Assembly: GCA_029861085.1 (NCBI GenBank)
Contig: JAOUAE010000102.1
Coordinates: 1-5,103, forward strand
Length of the DNA stretch: 5,103 nucleotides
DNA from: Candidatus Nitrosopumilus sp.
GTDB taxonomy: Archaea > Thermoproteota > Nitrososphaeria > Nitrososphaerales > Nitrosopumilaceae
Direction: 5' to 3'
The notes beneath the pieces were generated by a model, which worked only from the letters and a program-made list of their open reading frames with translations, was not told the origin of the DNA and searched no databases. Below, one piece after another: positions 1-5,099 of the stretch. Both the position numbers and the translations under genes were made by a program. Each line of letters opens with the position of its first letter. The stretch's first letter is position 1.

Positions 1-278
1 TATTCATCAAGTTTGATTTTATTTGAACCAAAAGAATTGGTTTCGATACAATCAGAACCAGCATCCAAATAATCCCTATGAATTTTTTTTATCCATTCAG
101 GATGTGTAATAACCAAACCATCGTTAAAACCGTCTTGATTGTTTGGAAAGTCTTCAGGTTTTGGGTCATGTCTTTGAATTTCAGTTCCCATTGCACCATC
201 AAACAACAGTATTCGATTTTTCATTGCATCAAGAAACGGCTCTTTTTTAGTCAATCCAATTTCAAAATAGTTCAACAC
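1..278 (-). CDS. metH: Homocysteine S-methyltransferase domain protein, N-terminal part (MetH-like), cut by the window edge
   Basis: The reverse strand reads openly from just inside a TAA (284-282) to the window edge. The product carries the opening of the homocysteine-binding barrel: RILLFDGAMGTEIQ, then LVITHPEWIKKIHRDYLDAG, then DCIETNSFGSNKIKLDEY. These match in order the E. coli MetH blocks ILVLDGAMGTMIQ, LLVLSKPEVIAAIH and ADIIETNTFNS. The family transfers a methyl group to homocysteine to make methionine in the cytoplasm; in MetH the donor is methyl-cobalamin. The zinc-binding cysteines lie further on, outside the window, so activity cannot be judged. Whether the gene is a full multi-domain MetH or a stand-alone homocysteine methyltransferase is also unknown. 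The start is uncertain: GTG 278, TTG 275, TTG 254 and ATG 224 are all in frame. The residues before the GAMGT block resemble the leading helix of other MetH proteins, which favours a start upstream of ATG 224. No clear Shine-Dalgarno site precedes any of them. It is divergent from the MFS gene. Confidence 0.85.
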   Translation of the reverse strand, partial: MLNYFEIGLTKKEPFLDAMKNRILLFDGAMGTEIQRHDPKPEDFPNNQDGFNDGLVITHPEWIKKIHRDYLDAGSDCIETNSFGSNKIKLDE

Positions 279-312
279 AGTTTAACTCTTTTCAGAAAAA
301 CTCCAGAGATGT

Positions 313-353
313 AGAATTGATACGTATGTTGAAATTAGGTTAAAATCAATTCT
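313..353. promoter_or_regulatory. Perfect 9-bp inverted repeat in the divergent promoter region
   Basis: AGAATTGAT (313-321) is repeated exactly in inverted form as ATCAATTCT (345-353). The half-site centres are 32 bp apart, close to three helical turns. The right half starts within the TATA-like stretch of the MFS gene. The 85-bp gap separates a methionine-synthesis gene from a transporter. This could be a dimer or tetramer operator acting on one or both genes. The dyad is seen in the sequence; the operator role is inference. Confidence 0.35.
339..347 (+). promoter_or_regulatory. TATA-like box of the MFS gene
   Basis: GTTAAAATC is centred about 21 bp before the ATG at 364. No Shine-Dalgarno sequence lies between it and the ATG. 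This fits a leaderless or nearly leaderless archaeal transcript, although the box is a few bases closer to the start than the usual 26 or so. Confidence 0.35.
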
Positions 354-363
354 TTGTACATTT

Positions 364-1473
364 ATGCAAAAATTACAAATTAACAATTTAGTTCGTAGTG
401 CTACCTTTTTTCAGCATGCCGGAATCTCCATAGTCTTCGTATTCATGCCCATAATTGCAAAAGGCGTTACAGAATCAATCTTTGAGATTGGACTCTTGGT
501 GGCGTCATTTAGTTTTGCTCAGATTTTATCTGAAATTTATTTTGGTAGGCACTCAGACAAAAAGGGAACCAGGCTCAAATTCATCAGAATTGGCTTTATT
601 GGGTGTGCCATAGCCTTTGGATTGCATTATCTTGCTGACGATCTCACGATGTTTTTTCTTGTAAGGATTGCTGCAGGCATAGCAAGTGGAATAATGATTC
701 CTGCAATGATTGCATACACCTATGAAGCAAACATTGACAAAAAGAGAGCGGCAACCGTAATTTCATTTCATGCATTAGGATGGCTTGCAGGAATTGCAGC
801 AGCAGGGTTTGCAAATGATCTTAAATTAATTTTTCTGATTAGTGCTGCGTCATTTATTGTCGGGTTATTGTTTACAGTCAAACTGCCAAATCCACAACAA
901 GAAAAAGAGCTAAAACCGGGCACCACGAAACAAGTCATTTTAAAAAACAGATTTCTATTCTCATCATTATTACTAAGACATATTGGGGCAGCAGCTGTCT
1001 GGACCATTCTTCCAATAGTTTTGATGGAAAAATGGGGGGCTGAACTTTATCAAATATCAATTGTATATGTTGCAAACACAATGACTGCTTTTGTCTTGAT
1101 GAATGTGATGGCAAGCAAAATTCATCTTTCAAATGTAACAAAATTCAAAATCGGCATCGGTTTTACGACGTTTGTATTTGTGGGACTATCAGTAGTTACA
1201 GAGTGGTGGATGGCAATGCCGTTTATGGCACTTGTTGGTGCTACTTGGGCATTTTTGTTCATTGGCGGAAACTTCCATCTGATGGAGAATAATCCACGCT
1301 CAACATCAACTGGAATCTTTAGTTCCACTCTATCCATTGCTACAGTTGTTGGTCCAGTGGTTGCAGGAAGTATTGCGTTTTTCTTTGACTATATTGCAGT
1401 AATGTATTTTGCAATTGCAATAATTGTTTGTGCATTTATTGTATCACTAAAGGTAAAAAATAAAAACGATTAG
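364..1473 (+). CDS. Major facilitator superfamily (MFS) transporter
   Basis: A 369-residue inner-membrane protein with about 12 predicted helices: roughly 15-32, 42-60, 72-90, 95-118, 128-149, 153-171, then a basic cytoplasmic loop (172-198), and 200-220, 228-250, 260-280, 283-303, 315-338, 343-362. Motif A of the superfamily, GRHSDKKGTR (61-70), lies between helices 2 and 3. The helix-4 motif B arginine is present in RIAAGIASG (101-109). Both ends and the length fit a complete, slightly short MFS protein. Members move small solutes or drugs using ion gradients. The drug-exporter-like N-terminal half suggests export, but no substrate can be named. The ATG at 364 is preceded by a TATA-like box and no Shine-Dalgarno site, consistent with leaderless translation. 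The gene stands alone: its upstream neighbour is divergent and an oligo-T stretch follows the stop. Family assignment is secure, function is open. Confidence 0.92.
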   Translation: MQKLQINNLVRSATFFQHAGISIVFVFMPIIAKGVTESIFEIGLLVASFSFAQILSEIYFGRHSDKKGTRLKFIRIGFIGCAIAFGLHYLADDLTMFFLVRIAAGIASGIMIPAMIAYTYEANIDKKRAATVISFHALGWLAGIAAAGFANDLKLIFLISAASFIVGLLFTVKLPNPQQEKELKPGTTKQVILKNRFLFSSLLLRHIGAAAVWTILPIVLMEKWGAELYQISIVYVANTMTAFVLMNVMASKIHLSNVTKFKIGIGFTTFVFVGLSVVTEWWMAMPFMALVGATWAFLFIGGNFHLMENNPRSTSTGIFSSTLSIATVVGPVVAGSIAFFFDYIAVMYFAIAIIVCAFIVSLKVKNKND

Positions 1474-1475
1474 AA

Positions 1476-1494
1476 TTTTTGTCATTTTCTTTGT
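1476..1494 (+). terminator. Oligo-T termination region after the MFS gene
   Basis: Directly after the stop codon come a run of five T (1476-1480), a run of four (1485-1488) and a run of three. Archaeal RNA polymerase terminates on such T tracts without a hairpin. None is visible here. Confidence 0.4.
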
Positions 1495-1496
1495 AA

Positions 1497-1736
1497 GTCA
1501 CCAAACAAGATTGGAATTTTATTGTAGAGAAAAAGAAAGAATTTGATTTTATTATTCCAAAGATAAAATTGAATAGAAATGGCAATGTAGAATTAAGAGA
1601 AAAGATTTTGAGTATGACTCCTGATGAGAGAAAGAAGGCAGGAATTAACAAATCAACATTGTGGTACATTAAAAAGAATTTGTCTGAAGGAAAATCTCCA
1701 AAAATCTATGAAAAAATTCTTTTAAAAATTCAATAA
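1497..1736 (+). pseudogene. Truncated remnant resembling the C-terminal end of an archaeal Cas1 integrase
   Basis: An open frame of 79 codons runs from just after a TAA (1494-1496) to TAA 1734-1736. The only in-frame ATG is at 1614, in the middle of the conserved-looking part, so the 5' end of the gene is missing. The peptide contains DFIIPKIKL, then ELREKILSMTPDERKKAGI, then NKSTLWYIKKNL, and ends KIYEKILLKIQ. From memory this order (acidic/Pro linker, 'LREKIL.M...ER', 'G(I/F).K.TL.Y.KK', 'K.Y.K') is the C-terminal tail of many archaeal Cas1 proteins. Cas1 is the integrase that inserts spacers into CRISPR arrays; solo Cas1 'casposases' mobilise casposons, which are known in Thaumarchaeota. 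The catalytic Glu/His/Glu core of Cas1 is absent, so the piece cannot be active. The upstream end abuts the MFS stop and terminator. An unrelated small helix-turn-helix-like domain is the main alternative. Coding character is fairly clear; the Cas1 identity is moderately sure. Confidence 0.5.
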
Positions 1737-1788
1737 AATTAATCCAATTTTGAATATATTTTTAAAAAATAATTGTGATTGTTAACTA

Positions 1789-1804
1789 ATACTAAATTTA
1801 GTAT
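1789..1804. promoter_or_regulatory. 16-bp perfect palindrome at the promoter of the 88-residue ORF
   Basis: ATACTAAATTTAGTAT is exactly self-complementary and centred 26-27 bp before the ATG at 1823. That is where the archaeal TATA box of a leaderless gene should lie. It could be the TATA/BRE element itself, or an operator placed so that a bound repressor blocks TBP. The surroundings are very AT-rich, which raises the chance of coincidence, but 16 matched bases is long. Confidence 0.45.
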
Positions 1805-1813
1805 AATTACATA

Positions 1814-1830
1814 AGATCCTATATGGATCT
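1814..1830 (+). promoter_or_regulatory. Inverted repeat enclosing the start codon
   Basis: AGATCC (1814-1819) and GGATCT (1825-1830) are perfect inverted copies around TATAT. The ATG at 1823-1825 falls in the loop and stem edge. In RNA this could form a small hairpin over the start codon if transcription begins upstream; in DNA it could be a second operator next to the 1789-1804 palindrome. A leaderless transcript would lack the left arm. Confidence 0.3.
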
Positions 1831-2089
1831 ATATAACAAGATATCTGCCGAAGTCTGTGGAATTAATTTTCAAGACGAGAATGAATTGAAATTTATCGTA
1901 AAAAAACAAGTGATCAATATCTATGAAACAGATAACGTCATAATCCTGGTTAATCCAAAAGTAGAGAAAATACATTCTACCACCAAAAAAGACAAAACAG
2001 GAAATCCTGTTTTACGATTTAGATCTGGAATTGACGTAAACGTAATTCCTAAAAATCAAGTTGACGGTAAAAAACAGGTTAATTTCTAA
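1823..2089 (+). CDS. Small hypothetical protein, unrecognised
   Basis: An 88-residue soluble protein, rich in Lys, Asn, Val and Ile, with no membrane segment, signal peptide or cysteine pair; its single Cys is at residue 12. I do not recognise the family. Alternating hydrophobic and polar runs such as NVIILVNPKVEKI (38-50) and VLRFRSGIDVNVIPK (63-77) suggest a mostly beta fold. The C-terminus is lysine-rich. The ATG at 1823 is supported by a palindromic TATA region 26 bp upstream and the lack of any Shine-Dalgarno site, as expected for a leaderless gene. The following sequence stays open in the +1 frame for some 25 codons past the stop, so the ORF could be the front part of a longer, frameshifted gene. 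Position inside an AT-rich island next to a Cas1-like relic suggests accessory DNA. An 88-codon frame is unlikely by chance at this composition but not impossible. Confidence 0.5.
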   Translation: MDLYNKISAEVCGINFQDENELKFIVKKQVINIYETDNVIILVNPKVEKIHSTTKKDKTGNPVLRFRSGIDVNVIPKNQVDGKKQVNF

Positions 2090-2306
2090 AGAAATAGTTT
2101 CCTCTGAAAATTCTCAACAATTGAAAAGTAACACGAAGAAACTACCGAAAAGGAAATAGAATCTTCAAAAAACACTAGACAATGTTTGAGATACAGGAAA
2201 TGATGAATTGTATTCGGGACAAATAGAAATAAGAGATAACCTTGAAATTGTAAAATCATCATTCAATATTGTAAACACCATAGTCCAAAAGGATGGTTTC
2301 AGATAA
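2082..2306 (+). pseudogene. Possible decayed reading frame with internal stops
   Basis: One plus-strand frame (codons beginning at 2082) reads ISKEIVSSENSQQLKSNTKK and on to a TAG at 2157. It continues through a short piece to a TGA at 2187, then stays open for 38 codons (DTGNDELYSGQIEIRDNLEI, then VKSSFNIVNTIVQKDGF) to TAA 2304. The residue composition of the pieces looks protein-like and overlaps the end of the 88-residue ORF in another frame. This would fit a longer gene broken by a frameshift and two nonsense changes. I cannot name a family, and chance open frames are common in such AT-rich DNA, so support is weak. Confidence 0.2.
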
Positions 2307-2442
2307 GAAAACCAATAGAAAACATGTACAATCAATCTCCATCGACGGAAACTTAATGGCAAAAAATAGAGACATCGATAATCAAACTTGTTCATATAGT
2401 CATTTTTCAAAATATCCTTTCATTTCCACGTGGGTGCAATAA
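2293..2442 (+). CDS. Possible small ORF, 49 residues, unrecognised
   Basis: ATG 2293 to TAA 2440-2442 encodes a hydrophilic peptide that begins MVSDKKTNRKHVQSISIDG and ends HFSKYPFISTWVQ. It has no membrane helix and no recognised motif. There is no convincing TATA box at the leaderless distance, and the AGG immediately before the ATG is too close to act as a ribosome binding site. It overlaps the broken frame upstream. It could be a further frame-shifted piece of that relic or a chance frame; I lean toward the relic. Confidence 0.2.
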   Translation: MVSDKKTNRKHVQSISIDGNLMAKNRDIDNQTCSYSHFSKYPFISTWVQ

Positions 2443-2497
2443 TACACTACCTAACTATATCCCCATACATGTTGTGCTCCCATACAAATTTGAACTT
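2443..2497. other. Intergenic gap with no recognisable feature
   Basis: Between the end of the AT-rich island and the 3' end of the ABC operon I see no gene, RNA or repeat. The stretch separates convergent transcription from the two sides. Confidence 0.4.
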
Positions 2498-2518
2498 AAA
2501 AAAACTGAATCTCAAAAA
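2498..2518 (-). terminator. Oligo-T terminator of the ABC operon
   Basis: Reading the minus strand past the permease stop codon, a run of five T (2518-2514) is followed by a run of seven T (2504-2498). No hairpin precedes them. Two T tracts within 25 bases of the stop fit archaeal intrinsic termination. Confidence 0.5.
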
Positions 2519-2520
2519 GA

Positions 2521-3288
2521 CTATCTTAATCCCCAACGAGACATTACTTTGTTTTCTAGTCTTTTGAAAACAAGACCGTCAATTACAAGTCCAATCATCA
2601 TAATCACAAGCATTATTCCAATGACTTGAGAGACATCAGTAAGAGAGCGGCCAGCGTTAAGCAGAAATCCCAATCCCAAATATCCAAACAATAGCTCAGC
2701 ACCAATTACACCCCTCCATGCAAATGCCCAGCCTTGCTTAAAGCCAGAAATCATGTATGGGAATGCAGCTGGAATCAAGACAGCAGTTACCAGTTGACTG
2801 CCTTTTGCACCCATATTTTTTGCAGCCTCGATGAAATGTGGGTCAATATTTTTGACACCAGTATAGGTGTTAATGGTAACTGCAAAGACTGCCCCAATTG
2901 CAGTAACAAAGATGATTCCGCTATCAGTCAAACCAAACCAAAGTATTCCAAGGGGAACCCAAGCAACTGAAGGGATGGACTGTAATCCTAAAACTAACGA
3001 ACCGACAGTTTGGTTGACTGCCTCTACTCTTGCCATAAAAATTCCCAAAACAATGCCACCCGCAATTGCAATTGCCAATCCAATGGACAATCTCCACATG
3101 CTAGTTACAATTCCATAAAACAGACTGCCATCTGCAGCACCATATGCCAAGTCTTCGGCCACCTCATATGGAGACGGAAAAATATTCTCAGGCCAAACTC
3201 CACTCATCGAAACAATTTGCCAGACTACAACAATTCCAATGTAAAATGCAATTCTATGAGGTAGGAAATTTTTTGCCATGATTATCAC
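2521..3288 (-). CDS. ABC transporter permease, nitrate/sulfonate/taurine type (SsuC-like)
   Basis: A 255-residue membrane protein, the usual length for SsuC/TauC/NrtB-type permeases of the BPD_transp_1 family. The first helix is at about 13-30, followed by the extracellular segment WPENIFPSPYEV (32-43) typical of this group, then hydrophobic segments near 60-85, 95-118, 122-142, 175-200 and 222-243. The cytoplasmic EAA loop that docks the ATPase is clear: EAAKNMGAKGSQLVTAVLIP (154-173), with the conserved glycine at 160. It should work as a homodimer with the ATPase and binding protein encoded just upstream. The outer start GTG 3288 overlaps the ATPase stop by four bases (GTGA). ATG 3279 gives 252 residues and has a Shine-Dalgarno-like GAGTGAT at 3290-3284, so it is a strong alternative. 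Substrate is not determinable from the permease. Confidence 0.92.
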   Translation of the reverse strand: MIIMAKNFLPHRIAFYIGIVVVWQIVSMSGVWPENIFPSPYEVAEDLAYGAADGSLFYGIVTSMWRLSIGLAIAIAGGIVLGIFMARVEAVNQTVGSLVLGLQSIPSVAWVPLGILWFGLTDSGIIFVTAIGAVFAVTINTYTGVKNIDPHFIEAAKNMGAKGSQLVTAVLIPAAFPYMISGFKQGWAFAWRGVIGAELLFGYLGLGFLLNAGRSLTDVSQVIGIMLVIMMIGLVIDGLVFKRLENKVMSRWGLR

Positions 3289-3290
3289 TC
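3284..3290 (-). promoter_or_regulatory. Shine-Dalgarno-like site that bears on the permease start
   Basis: GAGTGAT resembles the archaeal anti-SD complement GGAGGTGAT. It ends 4 bases before ATG 3279, whereas GTG 3288 lies inside it. This favours initiation at ATG 3279, although the GTGA stop-start overlap could allow coupled initiation at GTG. Confidence 0.35.
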
Positions 3291-4049
3291 TTTACCTTTC
3301 TTAACCTCTGGTCTGAGCTCAGCCAAAATATCGTGTTGGAATTCAAGTAATGATTCGTCTTCAGTGACTCTAGGTCGCGGAAAATTATTGTCAACTTCTT
3401 TTTTTATAACTGACGGTCGATTACTGAAGATTGCCACCTTGGTTCCAAGAACTGCAGCTTCTGCAACATTGTGAGTTACAAACAAAATTGTCTTCTGTGT
3501 TTTTTCCCAAATTAATTGCATCTCAACTAGCAGCAAATCACGAGTCTGTGCATCAAGGGCTGCAAAGGGCTCATCCATCAGTAATACATCAGGATCCATT
3601 ACAAGTGCCCTGGCAATGGCTACACGCTGTTTCATCCCAGTTGAAAGTTGGTAAGTGTAAGAATCGGCAAATTTTGTCAGCTGCATCATATCCAAATATC
3701 GATGAGATATCTTTGCTCTCTCCTCCTTTGGAATACCTGCCATCTTTAATCCAAATTCTACATTATCTTGAACCTTAAGCCATGGGAATAAGGCACCTTC
3801 TTGAAACACCATAATTCTTTCAGGTCCGGTTTCAGTGACAGGACGACCATCAAAGAGAATTTGTCCTTCATCGGGTTTCTCCAAGCCTGCAACTATGCGT
3901 AAAAATGTGGATTTTCCACAGCCTGAGGGACCCACCAGGCATACAAAGTCGCCAGCATCAACTTTGAGATTAACACCACCCAGGGCCTTGAGCTTATGAG
4001 AGTCATGGCTAAAATATTTCACGATATTTTTTGCCTCTAATTTAGTCAT
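3285..4049 (-). CDS. ABC transporter ATP-binding protein, nitrate/sulfonate/taurine type (SsuB-like)
   Basis: A 254-residue cytoplasmic ATPase, full length for SsuB/TauB/NrtD-type subunits. Visible motifs in order: Walker A GPSGCGKST (40-48), Q-loop with Q83 in VFQEGALFPW, ABC signature LSTGMKQRVAIARAL (135-149), Walker B VLLMDE (155-160), D-loop AALD (163-166) and switch histidine H193 in VTHNVAEAA. FPWLKVQDNVEFGL after the Q-loop is characteristic of this importer subfamily. The signature reads LSTGM where most relatives have LSGGM; all other catalytic residues are intact, so it should be active. It powers uptake through the SsuC-like permease. ATG 4049 directly follows the stop codon of the binding-protein gene with no spacer, and a strong Shine-Dalgarno sequence lies inside that gene's last codons. 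Its own stop overlaps the permease start. One polycistronic mRNA is likely. Confidence 0.95.
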   Translation of the reverse strand: MTKLEAKNIVKYFSHDSHKLKALGGVNLKVDAGDFVCLVGPSGCGKSTFLRIVAGLEKPDEGQILFDGRPVTETGPERIMVFQEGALFPWLKVQDNVEFGLKMAGIPKEERAKISHRYLDMMQLTKFADSYTYQLSTGMKQRVAIARALVMDPDVLLMDEPFAALDAQTRDLLLVEMQLIWEKTQKTILFVTHNVAEAAVLGTKVAIFSNRPSVIKKEVDNNFPRPRVTEDESLLEFQHDILAELRPEVKKGKE

Positions 4050-5075
4050 CTAGCTACCCTCCTCCAAACCGGAATTTGAATCAAAAGAGTAAAAAATTGT
4101 AGTCAAGTCATAACCATTTCTTCCCAGATATCCTAATGCGTCAGCTTTTTTGGCAATAGAGTGAACAGAATCATTTAGAGGATCGTCAGTAATGACAAGA
4201 TTAGACAATGCAATATCCACAATTTCATCAGACAGAGACTGACCCAAGTGTGATTTCAGAAAATCATTGAAGACAATTCTGGTTTCAACAGGGTTTTGAT
4301 TAATCCAGATTGCTGTTTCATGATGGGATGTCAAGAAATCAGAAACTAGTTTTTTGTTTTTCTCAACATAATTTGTATTTCCAATTAAAAGAACAGAGGC
4401 AAATTTTTTGTCTGGCCATAGTTCTTCTTCATGGAATAATCTTTTTCCCCCTAGTTCAGTCTCTAGAATAGTTGCCCAGGGTTCTGCAACCCATGCACCA
4501 TCAATATCTCCTTTGACAAATAATGTGTAGACATCAGGATTTGGAATATTATATACGATTATAGAACCTCCTTTCTCAGCTGGCTTTAATCCGTTTTCAG
4601 AAAGATAATTTCGCAGTGAGATGTCCTGAGTGTTTCCAATTTGAGGCGCTGCAATTTTTTTCCCTGCAAAGTCAGATACAGAAGATATCTCAGAGTCAGG
4701 ATGAACAATAAAGCTTGCGCCACCACTTGCAGCACCTGCGAGAATCTTTACATTGTGATTCTCTGAATTTAAAAATCCAGTAATAGCAGGACCAGGCCCC
4801 ACATATGCTAAATCGATAGAATTTGCAAACAAGGACTCTATTGCCTGAGGTCCACTATCAAAAACCCTGGTTTCAATTGCTGCATCCGCACCTATGCTTT
4901 TTTCAAAAAATCCTTTTTCCATTCCAACTATAGGAATAGCATGACCAATGTTAGGAAAGTAAGCAATACGAATTTTATTTTCATTTGACTCAGCATTAGA
5001 GCCAAGAGAGACACCCAATGCGGACAACAAAATGACACCCACAATACCTGCTGAAAGTACTGATCGAGTTTTCAT
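4050..5075 (-). CDS. ABC transporter substrate-binding protein, nitrate/sulfonate/taurine type (SsuA/NMT1-like)
   Basis: A 341-residue exported protein. Residues 1-28 form a Sec-type signal: basic MKTR, a hydrophobic core (about 7-24), then SNA before E29 as a possible signal peptidase I site. There is no lipobox cysteine and no C-terminal membrane helix, so it is either released or held by an uncleaved N-terminal segment. The mature part is a two-lobe periplasmic-binding-protein-like II fold. Family blocks visible are IRIAYFPNIGHAIPIVGMEK (35-54), IDLAYVGPGPAI (87-98), GKKIAAPQIGNTQDISLRNY (138-157), NPDVYTLFVKGDIDGAWVAE (179-198) with the following PW, and ELWPDKKFA (218-226). These match the SsuA-like group that includes sulfonate, taurine and nitrate binders; the actual ligand is unknown. 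It is first in the operon. ATG 5075 has no Shine-Dalgarno site, and promoter-like sequence sits directly upstream. Confidence 0.93.
   Translation of the reverse strand: MKTRSVLSAGIVGVILLSALGVSLGSNAESNENKIRIAYFPNIGHAIPIVGMEKGFFEKSIGADAAIETRVFDSGPQAIESLFANSIDLAYVGPGPAITGFLNSENHNVKILAGAASGGASFIVHPDSEISSVSDFAGKKIAAPQIGNTQDISLRNYLSENGLKPAEKGGSIIVYNIPNPDVYTLFVKGDIDGAWVAEPWATILETELGGKRLFHEEELWPDKKFASVLLIGNTNYVEKNKKLVSDFLTSHHETAIWINQNPVETRIVFNDFLKSHLGQSLSDEIVDIALSNLVITDDPLNDSVHSIAKKADALGYLGRNGYDLTTIFYSFDSNSGLEEGS
4057..4065 (-). promoter_or_regulatory. Strong Shine-Dalgarno site of the ATPase gene
   Basis: GGAGGAGGG lies 7 bases before ATG 4049 and within the last codons of the upstream gene. It fixes the ATPase start and contrasts with the apparently leaderless first genes in this window. 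Confidence 0.7.
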
Positions 5076-5077
5076 AA

Positions 5078-5099
5078 AACAGCGTTATATTTCGCGGTT
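5078..5099. promoter_or_regulatory. Imperfect dyad around the TATA-like core of the ABC operon promoter
   Basis: On the plus strand AACAGCG (5078-5084) and CGCGGTT (5093-5099) are inverted copies with one mismatch, around the spacer TTATATTT. On the coding (minus) strand this reads AACCGCG, AAATATAA, CGCTGTT, ending 3 bases before ATG 5075. The GC-rich arms stand out in AT-rich surroundings. A regulator bound here would block initiation. The TATA box for a leaderless transcript may instead be ATTTAA at 5103-5098, at the very window edge. Confidence 0.35.

Noticed and set aside
78..314. 78-residue plus-strand open frame
   Set aside because: It lies antisense to the MetH-like coding sequence, whose protein blocks are recognisable; it is a shadow frame.
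1755..1770. T5A6 tract after the Cas1-like relic as a hairpin terminator or as the promoter of the 1823 gene
   Set aside because: It is a low-complexity A/T tract; it lies about 60 bp from the ATG, too far for the leaderless layout, and gives no stable stem.
2165..2410. 81-residue minus-strand open frame rich in Phe, Trp and Leu
   Set aside because: The composition looks like antisense reading of AT-rich DNA, there is no start context and no family resemblance.
2426..2433. CCACGTGG palindrome
   Set aside because: Only eight bases, with no extension and no promoter next to it; expected by chance.
1474..2520. CRISPR array next to the Cas1-like relic
   Set aside because: No direct repeats with regular spacing were seen in the island or elsewhere in the window.
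1474..2520. Insertion sequence or complete casposon
   Set aside because: No terminal inverted repeats, target-site duplication, transposase or DNA polymerase gene is visible.
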